Shown: positions 34,184 through 43,873, counted from the stretch's first letter. The stretch: DNA of 64,000 nucleotides from CAZAPO01 sp044841755 (GCA_044841755.1 JAXOFM010000001.1:744001-808000); one strand, 5' to 3'. Notes: generated by a model not told the origin, from the sequence alone. Numbers and translations are program-made.

Positions 34184-35201
34184 TATATTCTTTTACCGCA
34201 TCGATAAATGCTTTAGCATTATCTAAAGGGATGTTTGGTAAAATGCCATGACCCAAATTAACAATGTATCTGTCTTTCCCAAATTCATCAATCATTTGAG
34301 TAACCATTTCTTTTATTTTAGTTGGAGGAGATAACAATCTTGATGGATCAAAATTACCTTGTAAAGTAATATTCCCTCCAGTTAAGTAACGCGCGTTTTG
34401 TGGTGAACAGGTCCAATCTACTCCTAAAGCAGAAGCGTTAGATTTTGCCATTTCGCCTAAAGCAAACCAGCAACCTTTTCCAAAAGCAATTACAGGTGCA
34501 TCATCTTTTAAGGCCTCAATAATCTGATTGATATATTGCCAAGAGAATTCCTGATAATCGGTTGGAGAGAGCATTCCTCCCCAAGAATCAAATACCTGAA
34601 CAGCATTAACACCTGCTTTTACTTTTTCCTTTAAGTAAGCAATGGTTGTATCTGTTATTTTTTGAAGTAATTGATGAGCAGCAATAGGATTGGTAAAGCA
34701 AAATGCTTTGGCTTTATCAAAGTTCTTACTTCCTTGTCCTTGAACCATATAACATAGGATCGTCCATGGAGAACCAGCAAACCCAATTAACGGAATGTCA
34801 TTATTTAGAAGTTCCTTTGTGGCTTCAATAGCTTGATATACATAATCAAGCTCTATTGTAACATCTGGAACGATAACATTATCTACATCCTGTTGCGTAC
34901 GAATAGGATTTGGAAGATAAGGCCCAAAATTTGGCTTCATCTGTACTTCAACATTCATTGCTTGAGGGATTACCAAAATGTCGCTAAACAAAATGGCTGC
35001 ATCCATTCCGTAGCGCCTTATCGGTTGAACCGTGATCTCACTAGCCAACTCTGGAGTACGACAACGAGTGAAGAAATCATATTTTTCACGTATAGCAATA
35101 AATTCTGGTAAGTATCGGCCCGCTTGACGCATCATCCATACTGGCGGCCTATCAACAGTTTCACCCTTTAGAGCTCTTAAAAATAAATCGTTCTTTATCA
35201 T
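34176..35201 (-). CDS. hemE: Uroporphyrinogen decarboxylase
   Basis: Removes four carboxyl groups from uroporphyrinogen III to give coproporphyrinogen III. The 341-aa protein begins with the signature RPPVWMMRQAGRYLPEF (about 18-34) and carries the GFAGSPWTILCYMVQGQGS region and the end motif VNLGHGILPNIP. It lies 5 bases after hemCD and overlaps the EI24 gene. Confidence 0.97.
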   Translation of the reverse strand: MIKNDLFLRALKGETVDRPPVWMMRQAGRYLPEFIAIREKYDFFTRCRTPELASEITVQPIRRYGMDAAILFSDILVIPQAMNVEVQMKPNFGPYLPNPIRTQQDVDNVIVPDVTIELDYVYQAIEATKELLNNDIPLIGFAGSPWTILCYMVQGQGSKNFDKAKAFCFTNPIAAHQLLQKITDTTIAYLKEKVKAGVNAVQVFDSWGGMLSPTDYQEFSWQYINQIIEALKDDAPVIAFGKGCWFALGEMAKSNASALGVDWTCSPQNARYLTGGNITLQGNFDPSRLLSPPTKIKEMVTQMIDEFGKDRYIVNLGHGILPNIPLDNAKAFIDAVKEYNA

Positions 35202-35206
35202 AGTTT

Positions 35207-36781
35207 TTAAACGTAATTATCGTTTACTAATTCAATGACACTTTCCACCGTAGGAACTTTAGAAATTCTTACGTTTTCAAAGTGTTTTTTTGCTTCTCTA
35301 GCAGTAGATTCTCCAATACAGAATGCAATTCCAGATGCATCGTTGTTTTGCATAAAACTTTGCACAGTTGAAGGGCTGTAAAACATGATACCTTCAACAG
35401 ATTCATCTATTTTTTGAGAATTATATTTTGTGTTATAAGCAATAACTTCATTAATCTCAAAACCGTTCTCTCCTAGAATTGATGGTAAATCATCTAATCG
35501 CAAATCGCTACAAAAGTATGTCACTTTATTACCTTCTAGATTCTCAACTAAGTAATTGGCTAAGGTTTTGGCATTTTTTTCAGAATGAGTTACAGGGCCT
35601 ATTTTTTGTTCAATCATTCTTTTAGTTCTTCTACCAACACAAAAAATATTCTTGAATTTTAAGTTCTCAACTTCAGTATTTAAAATGATGGACTCCACTC
35701 CATTTTTACTGGTAATTACCACATTTTCAATTTCGTCTTTAAAAACTTGAGGACTTATTCTATTGGTACTTACTTGAATGAAATCGTTACTCTTTGCACT
35801 AACTTTTTTATGAAAGAGTTCAGTTTGAGCAGCAGTAAGTTTTTTGGTTGAAATTATGTTTGCTTGCTTATCTACTCGTTTAATATTATCCATTAAACGC
35901 TTTCCTCCTTTAGCAATAATTTCGTCTGCACACTCAATACCTAGATTACCATGTTCTTCCAGAGTTACTTTTTTAGCAACTTCTAATTTTTTACTTCCGT
36001 CTTTACTTAACAGAATACCTTTGAAGATAACATTGTCATCTCGTATAATTGCCAAAGCTCCAATAGGAGCTGTGCAACCTCCCTCTAATCGGTTAAGAAA
36101 AGTACGCTCTACAGTTGTGCAAATTTCTGTTTCTTTATGGTTTAACTGTGCACATGCTTCTCTAACAAATTCATCTTCTTCAAGAGCAACAACCATTACA
36201 GCTCCTTGTGCTGGTGCTGGAATCATCCAATCAAGACCAATAGTGTTTTCTGGTTTTAAGCCTATACGTTTTAAACCTGCTGCAGCAAAAATTGCAGCAT
36301 TCCAGTCATTATCTTCTAGTTTTTGAAGTCTGGTATTTACATTCCCACGAAGGTCAACTAATGTATGATTTGGATAACGATTCAACCATTGGGCTCTACG
36401 TCTTAAACTTCCAGTAGCTACTATAGCATCTTTTTGTGCAAGAAATTCTTCGTTGTTTTTATAAACTAATAAGTCATTAAAATTCCCACGCTTTAAAACA
36501 GCCGCTTGAACAATTCCTTTTGGTAAGACAGTCGGGACATCTTTTAGCGAATGAACTGCAATATCAATGTCATGATTTAACATGGCGATATCTAGAGTCC
36601 TTGTGAAAATCCCAGTAATTCCTAACTCATAAAGTGGTTTGTTTAAAACCAGATCACCAGTAGATTTTACTGGAACTAGTGTTGTTTTATAGCCTAAATT
36701 TTCGAGTTGACTTTGAACGGTTTTGGCTTGCCATAGCGCTAATTCACTATCGCGAGTGCCAATTCTAATGAGTTTAGACAT
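35207..36781 (-). CDS. hemCD: Fused hydroxymethylbilane synthase / uroporphyrinogen-III synthase
   Basis: One 524-aa chain with two enzymes in pathway order. Residues 1-305 are HemC: RIGTRDSELALWQAKTVQ at the start, GSLRRRAQWLNRYP, and the dipyrromethane-cofactor loop GGCTAPIGALA with Cys near 235. Residues about 325-524 are HemD: a low-identity domain with VVITSKNGVESIILN, FCVGRRTKRMI and FYSPSTVQSFMQ. There is no internal stop or restart. Fusion would pass unstable hydroxymethylbilane directly to the second site; that benefit is inferred. It overlaps hemA by 8 bases. Confidence 0.92.
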   Translation of the reverse strand: MSKLIRIGTRDSELALWQAKTVQSQLENLGYKTTLVPVKSTGDLVLNKPLYELGITGIFTRTLDIAMLNHDIDIAVHSLKDVPTVLPKGIVQAAVLKRGNFNDLLVYKNNEEFLAQKDAIVATGSLRRRAQWLNRYPNHTLVDLRGNVNTRLQKLEDNDWNAAIFAAAGLKRIGLKPENTIGLDWMIPAPAQGAVMVVALEEDEFVREACAQLNHKETEICTTVERTFLNRLEGGCTAPIGALAIIRDDNVIFKGILLSKDGSKKLEVAKKVTLEEHGNLGIECADEIIAKGGKRLMDNIKRVDKQANIISTKKLTAAQTELFHKKVSAKSNDFIQVSTNRISPQVFKDEIENVVITSKNGVESIILNTEVENLKFKNIFCVGRRTKRMIEQKIGPVTHSEKNAKTLANYLVENLEGNKVTYFCSDLRLDDLPSILGENGFEINEVIAYNTKYNSQKIDESVEGIMFYSPSTVQSFMQNNDASGIAFCIGESTAREAKKHFENVRISKVPTVESVIELVNDNYV

Positions 36782-38033
36782 GCTTAGAAGTTTCTAGCTG
36801 AAATACTTTTTTTATGAGCTCAAGACTTTCGTCTGTAGGAACGTCGTCATCTTTTAAGTGATGCGCGAAATGATTGGTAATTTTCTGAATAATATTATTA
36901 CTTATCAATTCTGCCTGAGCTTCGTTGAAATCTGAGATCTTTTTGCGCTGATTTGCTAATTCGGCATCTTTAAAATCTAATAGTTTATGCTTTAAAGCCT
37001 TTATGGTAGGTGCAAACTTTCTGGTTTCTAACCAAGCACTAAATTCTTCTTGAACTTCAGAAATAATGTTTTCTGCAAGTGGAATATGTAGCTTTCTATT
37101 TTCAATAGTTTCATCAGTAATCTGAGATAAGTGATCAAGATGAACAAGTGATATGTTAGGAATTTCTTTAACATTCTCATTAACATTCTTTGGTATTGAA
37201 AGATCTAAAATAAGGAGCTCTTTATTTGATTGCATTAGATGCTTATCAACCGTTGGATTTTGCGCCCCTGTAGCAACAATTAAAATATCAGCTTTGCCAA
37301 TTTCTTCTTGTAATTGCCCATATTCCTTAACAATCAAATTGAACTTTCCTGCGATCTTTTCAGCCTTATCTTTGGTTCTATTGATTAGGGTAATGTGAGA
37401 ATTGTTAGTGTGTTTTACTAAATTTTCACATGTGTTTCGACCAATTTTACCTGTTCCAAATAGTAAAATGCTCTTTGAAGAAACGTTAGCAACAGTATTT
37501 AAAATATATTGAACAGAAGCAAACGAGACGGAAGTTGCTCCAGAAGAAATATTGGTTTCAGTCTTAATACGTTTACTTGCTTGAATTACAGAGTTTACCA
37601 GGCGCTCAAGAAACGCATTTAGTAAATCTTTATTCTTCGATCGAATTGCCGAATTTTTAAGTTGACTTATAATTTCAAAATCACCAAGTATCTGACTATC
37701 CAAACCCGAACCCACTCGAAACATGTGAGAGATAGCATCAGCACTCTTATACACGTATGCAACCTTTTGAAATTCATCAACCGTGCCAACGGTGTTATCA
37801 CAAAGCAATTTTATAAGTTGAAATGGGTGTTGTGCAAAACCATAAATTTCCGTTCGATTACAGGTTGAGGTAACAATAATACTTTCAATTCCAGCAGTTT
37901 TAGCTTGGTCTAGTACATTAGCTTTTCCTTCTTCACTTAAACTAAACCTACCACGAGTTTCAGCATCAGCTTTTTTATAGCTTAAGCCAATAGCATAAAA
38001 ATAAGTTCCTAGCGATGTTTGAGATTGCTGCAT
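36774..38033 (-). CDS. hemA: Glutamyl-tRNA reductase
   Basis: First committed enzyme of C5 heme synthesis: reduces glutamyl-tRNA to glutamate-1-semialdehyde. The 419-aa protein has the catalytic Cys at about 58 in TSTCNRTEIYG, GLDSQILGDFEI, an NADPH-binding domain (LLFGTGKIGRNTCENL) and a C-terminal dimerisation helix. ATG 38033 was chosen over TTG 38054, which overlaps a -7 box. It heads the minus-strand heme run and is divergent from an AraC regulator gene. Confidence 0.95.
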   Translation of the reverse strand: MQQSQTSLGTYFYAIGLSYKKADAETRGRFSLSEEGKANVLDQAKTAGIESIIVTSTCNRTEIYGFAQHPFQLIKLLCDNTVGTVDEFQKVAYVYKSADAISHMFRVGSGLDSQILGDFEIISQLKNSAIRSKNKDLLNAFLERLVNSVIQASKRIKTETNISSGATSVSFASVQYILNTVANVSSKSILLFGTGKIGRNTCENLVKHTNNSHITLINRTKDKAEKIAGKFNLIVKEYGQLQEEIGKADILIVATGAQNPTVDKHLMQSNKELLILDLSIPKNVNENVKEIPNISLVHLDHLSQITDETIENRKLHIPLAENIISEVQEEFSAWLETRKFAPTIKALKHKLLDFKDAELANQRKKISDFNEAQAELISNNIIQKITNHFAHHLKDDDVPTDESLELIKKVFQLETSKHV

Positions 38034-38051
38034 ACCTAAAGCAATGATCGG

Positions 38052-38059
38052 CAAATTTA
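38052..38059 (-). promoter_or_regulatory. -7 box TAAATTTG for the hemA operon
   Basis: Perfect TAnnTTTG match on the minus strand, 18 bases before ATG 38033. No good -33 TTG is visible at the usual distance. Confidence 0.45.
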
Positions 38060-38129
38060 ATTAGCTTCAATAAAAAAAAATAACGCTGAAGGAACTTTAA
38101 GTGTCGTTTGTGGTTTTTGAAGGGTGTTT

Positions 38130-38161
38130 TTGTAAAAACTATGATAAATATCATATTTTTG
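38130..38161 (+). promoter_or_regulatory. Promoter of the AraC-hemH pair with operator-like palindrome
   Basis: TTG at 38130-38132, a 21-base spacer, and a perfect -7 box TATTTTTG at 38154-38161. Inside the spacer is the palindrome TATGATA-aa-TATCATA (38140-38155), which reaches into the -7 box, where a bound regulator would block polymerase. Confidence 0.65.
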
Positions 38162-38197
38162 CAGTAAAATCAGGCAGTTTTTAATAACTACTTTAGA

Positions 38198-39121
38198 ATG
38201 AATCTAAATAAAGAACAGCATACAGCTGAAAACAAAGAGCTAGAAAATGTCGCTATAGGGACTTTTTCTGAAACTTTAATAGAAGATGACTTTTTAGTAC
38301 TCACTTGTCAGAATGAAACAAATGAAAATCAAATACTTAGTAAGGAAATTGATCAGGAATTTATCCAGTTTCATTTCTGTTTGAAAGGACTTTGTAAGTT
38401 TAATTTCAATGCGGGAAGATATGTTCTTGACATAGTGGAAGAAAACTCTTTGCTCTTATACAATCCACAAAGAGAATTACCAATTAACATTGAGGTTAAG
38501 TCAAAAACATGGGTGATAACGGTTTTGATCTCAATTCAAAGATTCCACAGGTTGTTTTCTCATGAAGCTGACTACATTACATTTTTAAGTTTAGAGAATA
38601 AGGATAAGAAATATTATAAGGATGGAAAAATTAGTCCATCGATGGCTGTTGTTCTCAATCAAATGATAAGCTATAATCTCAATCCTTCAATGAAGCAATT
38701 ATATTTTAAGGGAAAAGTGTTTGAGTTATTAAGTCTTTATTTTAACAGAGATGAAGAAGGTGTGAACGAGCAATGTCCTTTTTTAGCTGACGAGTCGAAT
38801 GTGATAAAGATTAGAAAGGCAAAAGATATTATTATTAACCGAATGGCGGAACCACCAACCCTACAAGAATTAGCAGATGAGATTGGACTTAGTCTTAAAA
38901 AGCTAAAGGAAGGATTCAAAAAAGTTTATGGTGAAACAGTTTTTGGATTTTTGTTTGACTACAAGATGGAAGTTGCCAGAAAGTTGCTGGAGTCCGGAGA
39001 CCTTAATGTAAATGAAGTTGGGCTCAAGGTTGGTTATAGTACCTCTAGTCATTTTATATCGGCTTTTAAAAAGAAATACGGAACTACTCCGAAAAAATAT
39101 ATAATGTCGGTATCTTCGTAA
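38198..39121 (+). CDS. AraC family transcriptional regulator
   Basis: A 307-aa protein with an N-terminal sensor-like domain (about 1-200, no cupin motif I can name) and a C-terminal double helix-turn-helix of the AraC type (about 205-305; TLQELADEIGLSLKKLKEGF and VGLKVGYSTSSHFISAFKKK, ending TPKKYI). The N-terminal part resembles iron- or siderophore-linked regulators of the PchR type, which is a weak resemblance. The gene lies between hemA (divergent) and hemH (16 bases downstream), so control of heme or iron genes is a reasonable inference. Confidence 0.88.
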   Translation: MNLNKEQHTAENKELENVAIGTFSETLIEDDFLVLTCQNETNENQILSKEIDQEFIQFHFCLKGLCKFNFNAGRYVLDIVEENSLLLYNPQRELPINIEVKSKTWVITVLISIQRFHRLFSHEADYITFLSLENKDKKYYKDGKISPSMAVVLNQMISYNLNPSMKQLYFKGKVFELLSLYFNRDEEGVNEQCPFLADESNVIKIRKAKDIIINRMAEPPTLQELADEIGLSLKKLKEGFKKVYGETVFGFLFDYKMEVARKLLESGDLNVNEVGLKVGYSTSSHFISAFKKKYGTTPKKYIMSVSS

Positions 39122-39136
39122 ACAAAAACTGCAAAA

Positions 39137-40156
39137 TTGAAAAAAGGAGTATTACTAGTTAATCTTGGCTCGCCAGACAGCCCCGATCCAAAAGATGTAA
39201 AGAAATATCTCGATGAGTTCCTAATGGATCCGCGAGTAATTGACGTTCCATTTTGGGCACGAGCGCTAATAGTTAGGGGAATTATCTTAAATACACGTCC
39301 AAAGGCCTCAGCCAAGGCTTACAAAAAGATATGGTGGGAAGAGGGCTCTCCATTAATTGTTATTTCAGAGAAACTTAAAAACAAAGTTCAAGAACAGCTC
39401 GATATTCCGGTTGCTCTAGCTATGCGTTACGGGAGTATGAGTATAGAAAGCGGAATACAACAGTTAGTAGATAATGGTATCGAGGAGGTGTTTTTAGTTC
39501 CTTTATATCCTCAATTTGCTATGGCAACAACAGAAACAATAACTGTTTTAGCGAATGAATTAAGAGTTTCTAAGTTTCCCAATATCAAAATCACCTCTCT
39601 CCCTGCATTTTATAATAAAGAAGATTATATAAACGTACTTTCTAACTCCATTGCAGAATATTTAAAAGAAAAGGATTATGATCATTTGTTGTTTTCCTAT
39701 CATGGAGTTCCAGAAAGACATATAAAGAAACGTGATGTTACCAGATCACATTGCAAAATAAATGGTGAGTGCTGCAATACTCCTTCTAGGGCACATGAGT
39801 TTTGTTACAGGCATCAATGCTATGAGGTAACCAAGCAAGTTGCTAAAAAAATGAATCTTAAAGAAGGAACTTATTCAACTTCATTTCAGTCCAGGCTTGG
39901 GTTTGATCCTTGGTTGCAACCTTATACAGACAGGACTATTGAACGTTTAGGAAATGAGGGAATCAAAAACATGGCTATAGTAACTCCGGCTTTTGTTAGT
40001 GATTGTTTAGAAACGTTAGAAGAAATAGCCATGGAAGGAAAAGAAATTTTCCATGAAGTTGGTGGAGAAGAATTTACAACAGTCCCTTGTTTAAATGACA
40101 GAGATGATTGGGCTTCAGTATTGGTAAAATGGATCAACGATTGGAATGATAAATAG
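39137..40156 (+). CDS. hemH: Ferrochelatase
   Basis: Inserts Fe2+ into protoporphyrin IX in the last step of protoheme synthesis. The 339-aa protein starts at TTG 39137 (MKKGVLLVNLGSPDSPDPKD), which is the family start. The catalytic segment LLFSYHGVPERHIKKRD (His about 193) is present. A Cys-rich insert follows (CKINGECCNTPSRAHEFCYR, then HQCYE), which could hold an iron-sulfur cluster. It lies 16 bases after the AraC gene. Confidence 0.95.
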   Translation: MKKGVLLVNLGSPDSPDPKDVKKYLDEFLMDPRVIDVPFWARALIVRGIILNTRPKASAKAYKKIWWEEGSPLIVISEKLKNKVQEQLDIPVALAMRYGSMSIESGIQQLVDNGIEEVFLVPLYPQFAMATTETITVLANELRVSKFPNIKITSLPAFYNKEDYINVLSNSIAEYLKEKDYDHLLFSYHGVPERHIKKRDVTRSHCKINGECCNTPSRAHEFCYRHQCYEVTKQVAKKMNLKEGTYSTSFQSRLGFDPWLQPYTDRTIERLGNEGIKNMAIVTPAFVSDCLETLEEIAMEGKEIFHEVGGEEFTTVPCLNDRDDWASVLVKWINDWNDK

Positions 40157-40160
40157 TTAA

Positions 40161-40192
40161 AATTATCCTCAATTAGAAGGAGAATAATTTTA
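40161..40192 (+). terminator. Weak terminator-like hairpin after hemH
   Basis: AATTATcCTC pairs with GAGaATAATT across a 9-base loop with one mismatch, then a short T run. It is AT-rich and only moderately convincing. Confidence 0.4.
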
Positions 40193-40235
40193 AATTCTTA
40201 CATTTAGTTTCTTATAACCAAACCAATACATTAAC

Positions 40236-43200
40236 ATGCGAATTTCTACTCTATTCATAGCAATAGTTGCATTGCTATTTAGTTATTCCCCAACACAATC
40301 ACAAAACATTAACGAAGATCAATACAAGGCTTTAGAATATAGACTTGTTGGACCGTTTAGAGGTGGCCGAAGTGCTGCCGTAACAGGTGTTCCGGGGCAA
40401 CCTAACCTTTATTATTTTGGAGCTACTGGAGGTGGTATTTGGAAAACTACCGATGGTGGTCGAGAATGGGAAAACATTTCTGACGGTTACTTTGGAGGAA
40501 GCATGGGAGCTATCTCAGTTTCGAAAAGTGATCCAAACGTAATTTACGTTGGAGGTGGTGAGAAAACTGTTCGTGGAAATGTATCATCTGGATATGGTAT
40601 TTGGAAGAGCGTAGATGCAGGGAAAACCTGGAAATCTCTTGGACTTGAAAAATCAAGACATATACCAAGGATAGCCATTCACCCAACAAATCACGATATT
40701 GTTTATGCAGGAGTTATGGGCAATTTGTACAAGCCAACTCAAGAACGAGGTGTTTATAAAAGTACAGATGGAGGAAAAACATGGCGTAAAACTTTGTTTT
40801 CTAATGAACATGCAGGAGTAGTAGATTTACAAATAGACCCAACAAATCCTAGAATATTGTATGCATCTACTTGGCGTATCAACAGAACTCCTTACAGCTT
40901 AAACTCAGGAGGTGAAGGTTCAGCACTTTGGAAAAGTACTGATAGTGGAGAAACTTGGACAGAGATTTCTAAACATAAAGGTTTTCCAACAGACACTCTT
41001 GGTATTATAGGAGTAAGTGTATCACCAGTAAACAATCAACGAGTTTGGGCAATAGTAGAGAATAAAGATAAAGGCGGACTTTACAAAAGTGATGATGGAG
41101 GAGCTACATGGAGTTATGTAAATAGCGACAGAAACTTGCGCCAAAGAGCTTGGTATTATACTAGAGTTTATGCTGACACAAAAGATGTTGACAAACTTTA
41201 TGTATTAAATGTACGCTATCATAAGAGTACAGATGGAGGTAAAACATTTAGTTCTCATGGAGCGCCTCATGGTGATCACCATGATCTTTGGATAGCTCCT
41301 GACAATCCAGACCGAATGGTAATTGGAGATGATGGAGGAGCCCAGGTTACCTATGATGGAGGAGAAACTTGGAGTACATACCATAATCAACCTACTGCTC
41401 AGTTCTATCGCGTAACTACAGACAATCATTTCCCTTACCGTATTTATGTAGCACAACAAGATAATAGTACTATTAGAATTGCACATAGAACCGATGGTGG
41501 AGCAATTACTGAAGATGATTGGGAGCCTACAGCAGGAGGAGAATCTGCGCATATTGCAGTTGATCCTGAAAACAATGATATTGTATACGGAGGAAGTTAC
41601 GATGGTTTCCTAACTAGAGTAAATCATAAAACAGGAACCGTAAGAGCAATCAATGTTTGGCCAGATAATCCAATGGGACATGGAGCAGAAGGCATGAAAT
41701 ATCGTTTTCAGTGGAATTTCCCTATTATTTTTTCAAAGCATAATCCAGATAGATTATATACCTTTTCTCAGCACGTTCATGTAACAGAAAATGAAGGACA
41801 GTCTTGGAAGATTATTAGTCCAGACTTGACTAGAAACGATCCTGAAAAGCAAAAATCTTCAGGAGGACCAATTACTCAGGATAATACTTCAGTTGAATAC
41901 TACTGCACTATTTTTGCTGCGCAAGAATCACCTTTGCAAGAAGGATTATTATGGGTTGGTAGTGATGACGGATTAGTTCATGTAACCAGAGATGGTGGAC
42001 AAACTTGGGATAATGTAACTCCTAAAGGAATGCCTGAATGGATGATGATCAATAGTATTGAACCTAGTGCCTTTGACCCAGCTACTTGCTATGTTGCTGG
42101 AACTAAATATAAGACAGGAGATTTTGCTCCTTATTTATACAAGACAAATGACTATGGTAAGACCTGGACAAAGATCACAAATGGGATAAATCCTGAGCAT
42201 TTTACTAGAGCACTTCGTGAAGATCCAAAACAGAAGGGATTATTGTATGCAGGAACAGAAACAGGTATGTATGTTTCTTTCAATGATGGGAAGAACTGGA
42301 AACCATTCCAATTAAATCTTCCAATTGTTCCAATTACAGACCTTACTATTAAAGACAATAGTTTAATTGTTGCTACGCAAGGTAGAAGTTTGTGGATGCT
42401 AGATGATCTTACGATTATTCACCAATTATACAATGCTGATAAGAGTAAGAACATTCTGTTTAAACCAAAAGACACTTATCGAATGAGAGGAAGAAGCAGA
42501 ACTGGTAGTAAGACTACAGGAACAAACCTTCCAAGTGGTGTAATTACCTATTTCAACTTAAATGATTTCAATGAAGATGATAAAGTTTCATTAACTTATT
42601 TCGATACTAAAGGAGATACGATTAAAACATTCAGTAATAAGGACAAAAAGAATATGCTGAAGGTTAAAAAAGGAACGAATAAGTTTGTTTGGAACATGAC
42701 TTATGATGGTGCTGAACGACTAAAGGGGATGATTCTTTGGTGGGCGAGTTTAACAGGACCAAGAGCAATTCCTGGAGATTATAAAGTAAGTTTAAATGTA
42801 AATGGAGAAGCTTTAACTCAACCGTTTACCATTTTAGCTGATCCAAGAGCTGAAAGTACATTAGCTGATATGAAACAGCAATTTAACTTTATTAAGGAAG
42901 TTAATGAGACTATGGATAATGCCCATAAATCCATTAAGAAAATCAGAACTATTAATGGTAAGTTGGATGCATTTATGAAGCAGTACAAGGGAGATGATAA
43001 TGTTAAGGACTTGGTAGAAAAAGCAAAAGATCTTAAAGAGCAGTTCTCAGAAATTGAAAAGGCTTTGTATCAAACTAAAAATAGAAGTGGACAAGATCCT
43101 TTGAATTTCCCAATTAGATTAACCAATAAACTTGGACATTTAAATTCTCTGGTAAGCATGGGAGACTTTGCTCCAACAGAGCAAGATGTGGCTGTAAAGA

Positions 43201-43325
43201 ATGAATTATCTAAACAAATTAATGATCAGTTAGATAAGTTTAACGAGTTGATTGATAAAGAAATTTCAGCATTTAACGCTGCATTTAACAGTAAACAATT
43301 AAACTACCTTTTTATTGAAGATTAA
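40236..43325 (+). CDS. Large secreted BNR/Asp-box repeat protein (sortilin/VPS10-like propeller)
   Basis: A 1029-aa protein with a signal peptide (ending SPTQSQ) and about eleven Asp-box (SxDxGxTW) repeats between residues 65 and 700, such as KTTDGGREWEN, KSVDAGKTWKS, KSTDSGETWTE and VTRDGGQTWDN. These form one or two beta-propellers like those of sortilin and sialidase-type glycosyl hydrolases. The last 200 residues are helical and Lys-rich. Sialidase catalytic residues are not evident. The last base of its stop codon is the first base of the hemJ start. The ligand is unknown. Confidence 0.88.
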   Translation: MRISTLFIAIVALLFSYSPTQSQNINEDQYKALEYRLVGPFRGGRSAAVTGVPGQPNLYYFGATGGGIWKTTDGGREWENISDGYFGGSMGAISVSKSDPNVIYVGGGEKTVRGNVSSGYGIWKSVDAGKTWKSLGLEKSRHIPRIAIHPTNHDIVYAGVMGNLYKPTQERGVYKSTDGGKTWRKTLFSNEHAGVVDLQIDPTNPRILYASTWRINRTPYSLNSGGEGSALWKSTDSGETWTEISKHKGFPTDTLGIIGVSVSPVNNQRVWAIVENKDKGGLYKSDDGGATWSYVNSDRNLRQRAWYYTRVYADTKDVDKLYVLNVRYHKSTDGGKTFSSHGAPHGDHHDLWIAPDNPDRMVIGDDGGAQVTYDGGETWSTYHNQPTAQFYRVTTDNHFPYRIYVAQQDNSTIRIAHRTDGGAITEDDWEPTAGGESAHIAVDPENNDIVYGGSYDGFLTRVNHKTGTVRAINVWPDNPMGHGAEGMKYRFQWNFPIIFSKHNPDRLYTFSQHVHVTENEGQSWKIISPDLTRNDPEKQKSSGGPITQDNTSVEYYCTIFAAQESPLQEGLLWVGSDDGLVHVTRDGGQTWDNVTPKGMPEWMMINSIEPSAFDPATCYVAGTKYKTGDFAPYLYKTNDYGKTWTKITNGINPEHFTRALREDPKQKGLLYAGTETGMYVSFNDGKNWKPFQLNLPIVPITDLTIKDNSLIVATQGRSLWMLDDLTIIHQLYNADKSKNILFKPKDTYRMRGRSRTGSKTTGTNLPSGVITYFNLNDFNEDDKVSLTYFDTKGDTIKTFSNKDKKNMLKVKKGTNKFVWNMTYDGAERLKGMILWWASLTGPRAIPGDYKVSLNVNGEALTQPFTILADPRAESTLADMKQQFNFIKEVNETMDNAHKSIKKIRTINGKLDAFMKQYKGDDNVKDLVEKAKDLKEQFSEIEKALYQTKNRSGQDPLNFPIRLTNKLGHLNSLVSMGDFAPTEQDVAVKNELSKQINDQLDKFNELIDKEISAFNAAFNSKQLNYLFIED

Positions 43326-43873
43326 TGGAAGTATACAATTATGTAAAATCACTCCACCTAATATTTGTTATTACCTGGTTTGCAGGGTTATTTTACATAC
43401 CTCGGTTATTTGTTTATCAAATAGAGGCTTTTTATAAACCTTCACCTGAAAAGGAAATTTTAGGAAAACAATTAAAGCTGATGGCTAGGCGATTATGGTT
43501 CATCATAACATGGCCATCAGCTATTTTAGCAACTATATTTGCCATTTGGTTGCTCATCATTATTCCTGCGTGGTTAGACCAAAACTGGATGTTGATTAAA
43601 CTGGTTTTTGTACTTCTGCTATATATATATCATTATAGAACCCATCAAATATTTAAACAACTACAAGTTGATGATGTACGTTACACCTCTAAATTCATGC
43701 GTATTTGGAATGAAGGAGCAACAATCATATTATTTGCGGTTGTATTCCTTGTAATTTTAAAAGATAGTTTAAGTTGGGTATTTGGTTTAGTTGGTCTGGT
43801 AGTTCTAGCTATTCTTTTGATGTTGGGTATAAAATGGTATAAGAAAGTTAGGGAGAAAAATCCCGAAGCCTAA
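43325..43873 (+). CDS. hemJ: Protoporphyrinogen oxidase HemJ (CopD family)
   Basis: Oxidises protoporphyrinogen IX to protoporphyrin IX. The 182-aa membrane protein has four to five hydrophobic helices and the HemJ signature SLHLIFVITWFAGLFYIPRL near the N-terminus (conserved His about 11, Arg about 28), plus the KLVFVLLLYIYHYRTHQIFK segment with the conserved Lys/His. Length and pattern fit HemJ better than a copper-resistance CopD domain. It completes the pathway between HemF and HemH. Confidence 0.88.
   Translation: MEVYNYVKSLHLIFVITWFAGLFYIPRLFVYQIEAFYKPSPEKEILGKQLKLMARRLWFIITWPSAILATIFAIWLLIIIPAWLDQNWMLIKLVFVLLLYIYHYRTHQIFKQLQVDDVRYTSKFMRIWNEGATIILFAVVFLVILKDSLSWVFGLVGLVVLAILLMLGIKWYKKVREKNPEA

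Noticed and set aside
35844..36326. 160-codon plus-strand frame inside hemCD
   Set aside because: It is antisense to the conserved HemC cofactor region; its length follows from codon bias of the real gene.
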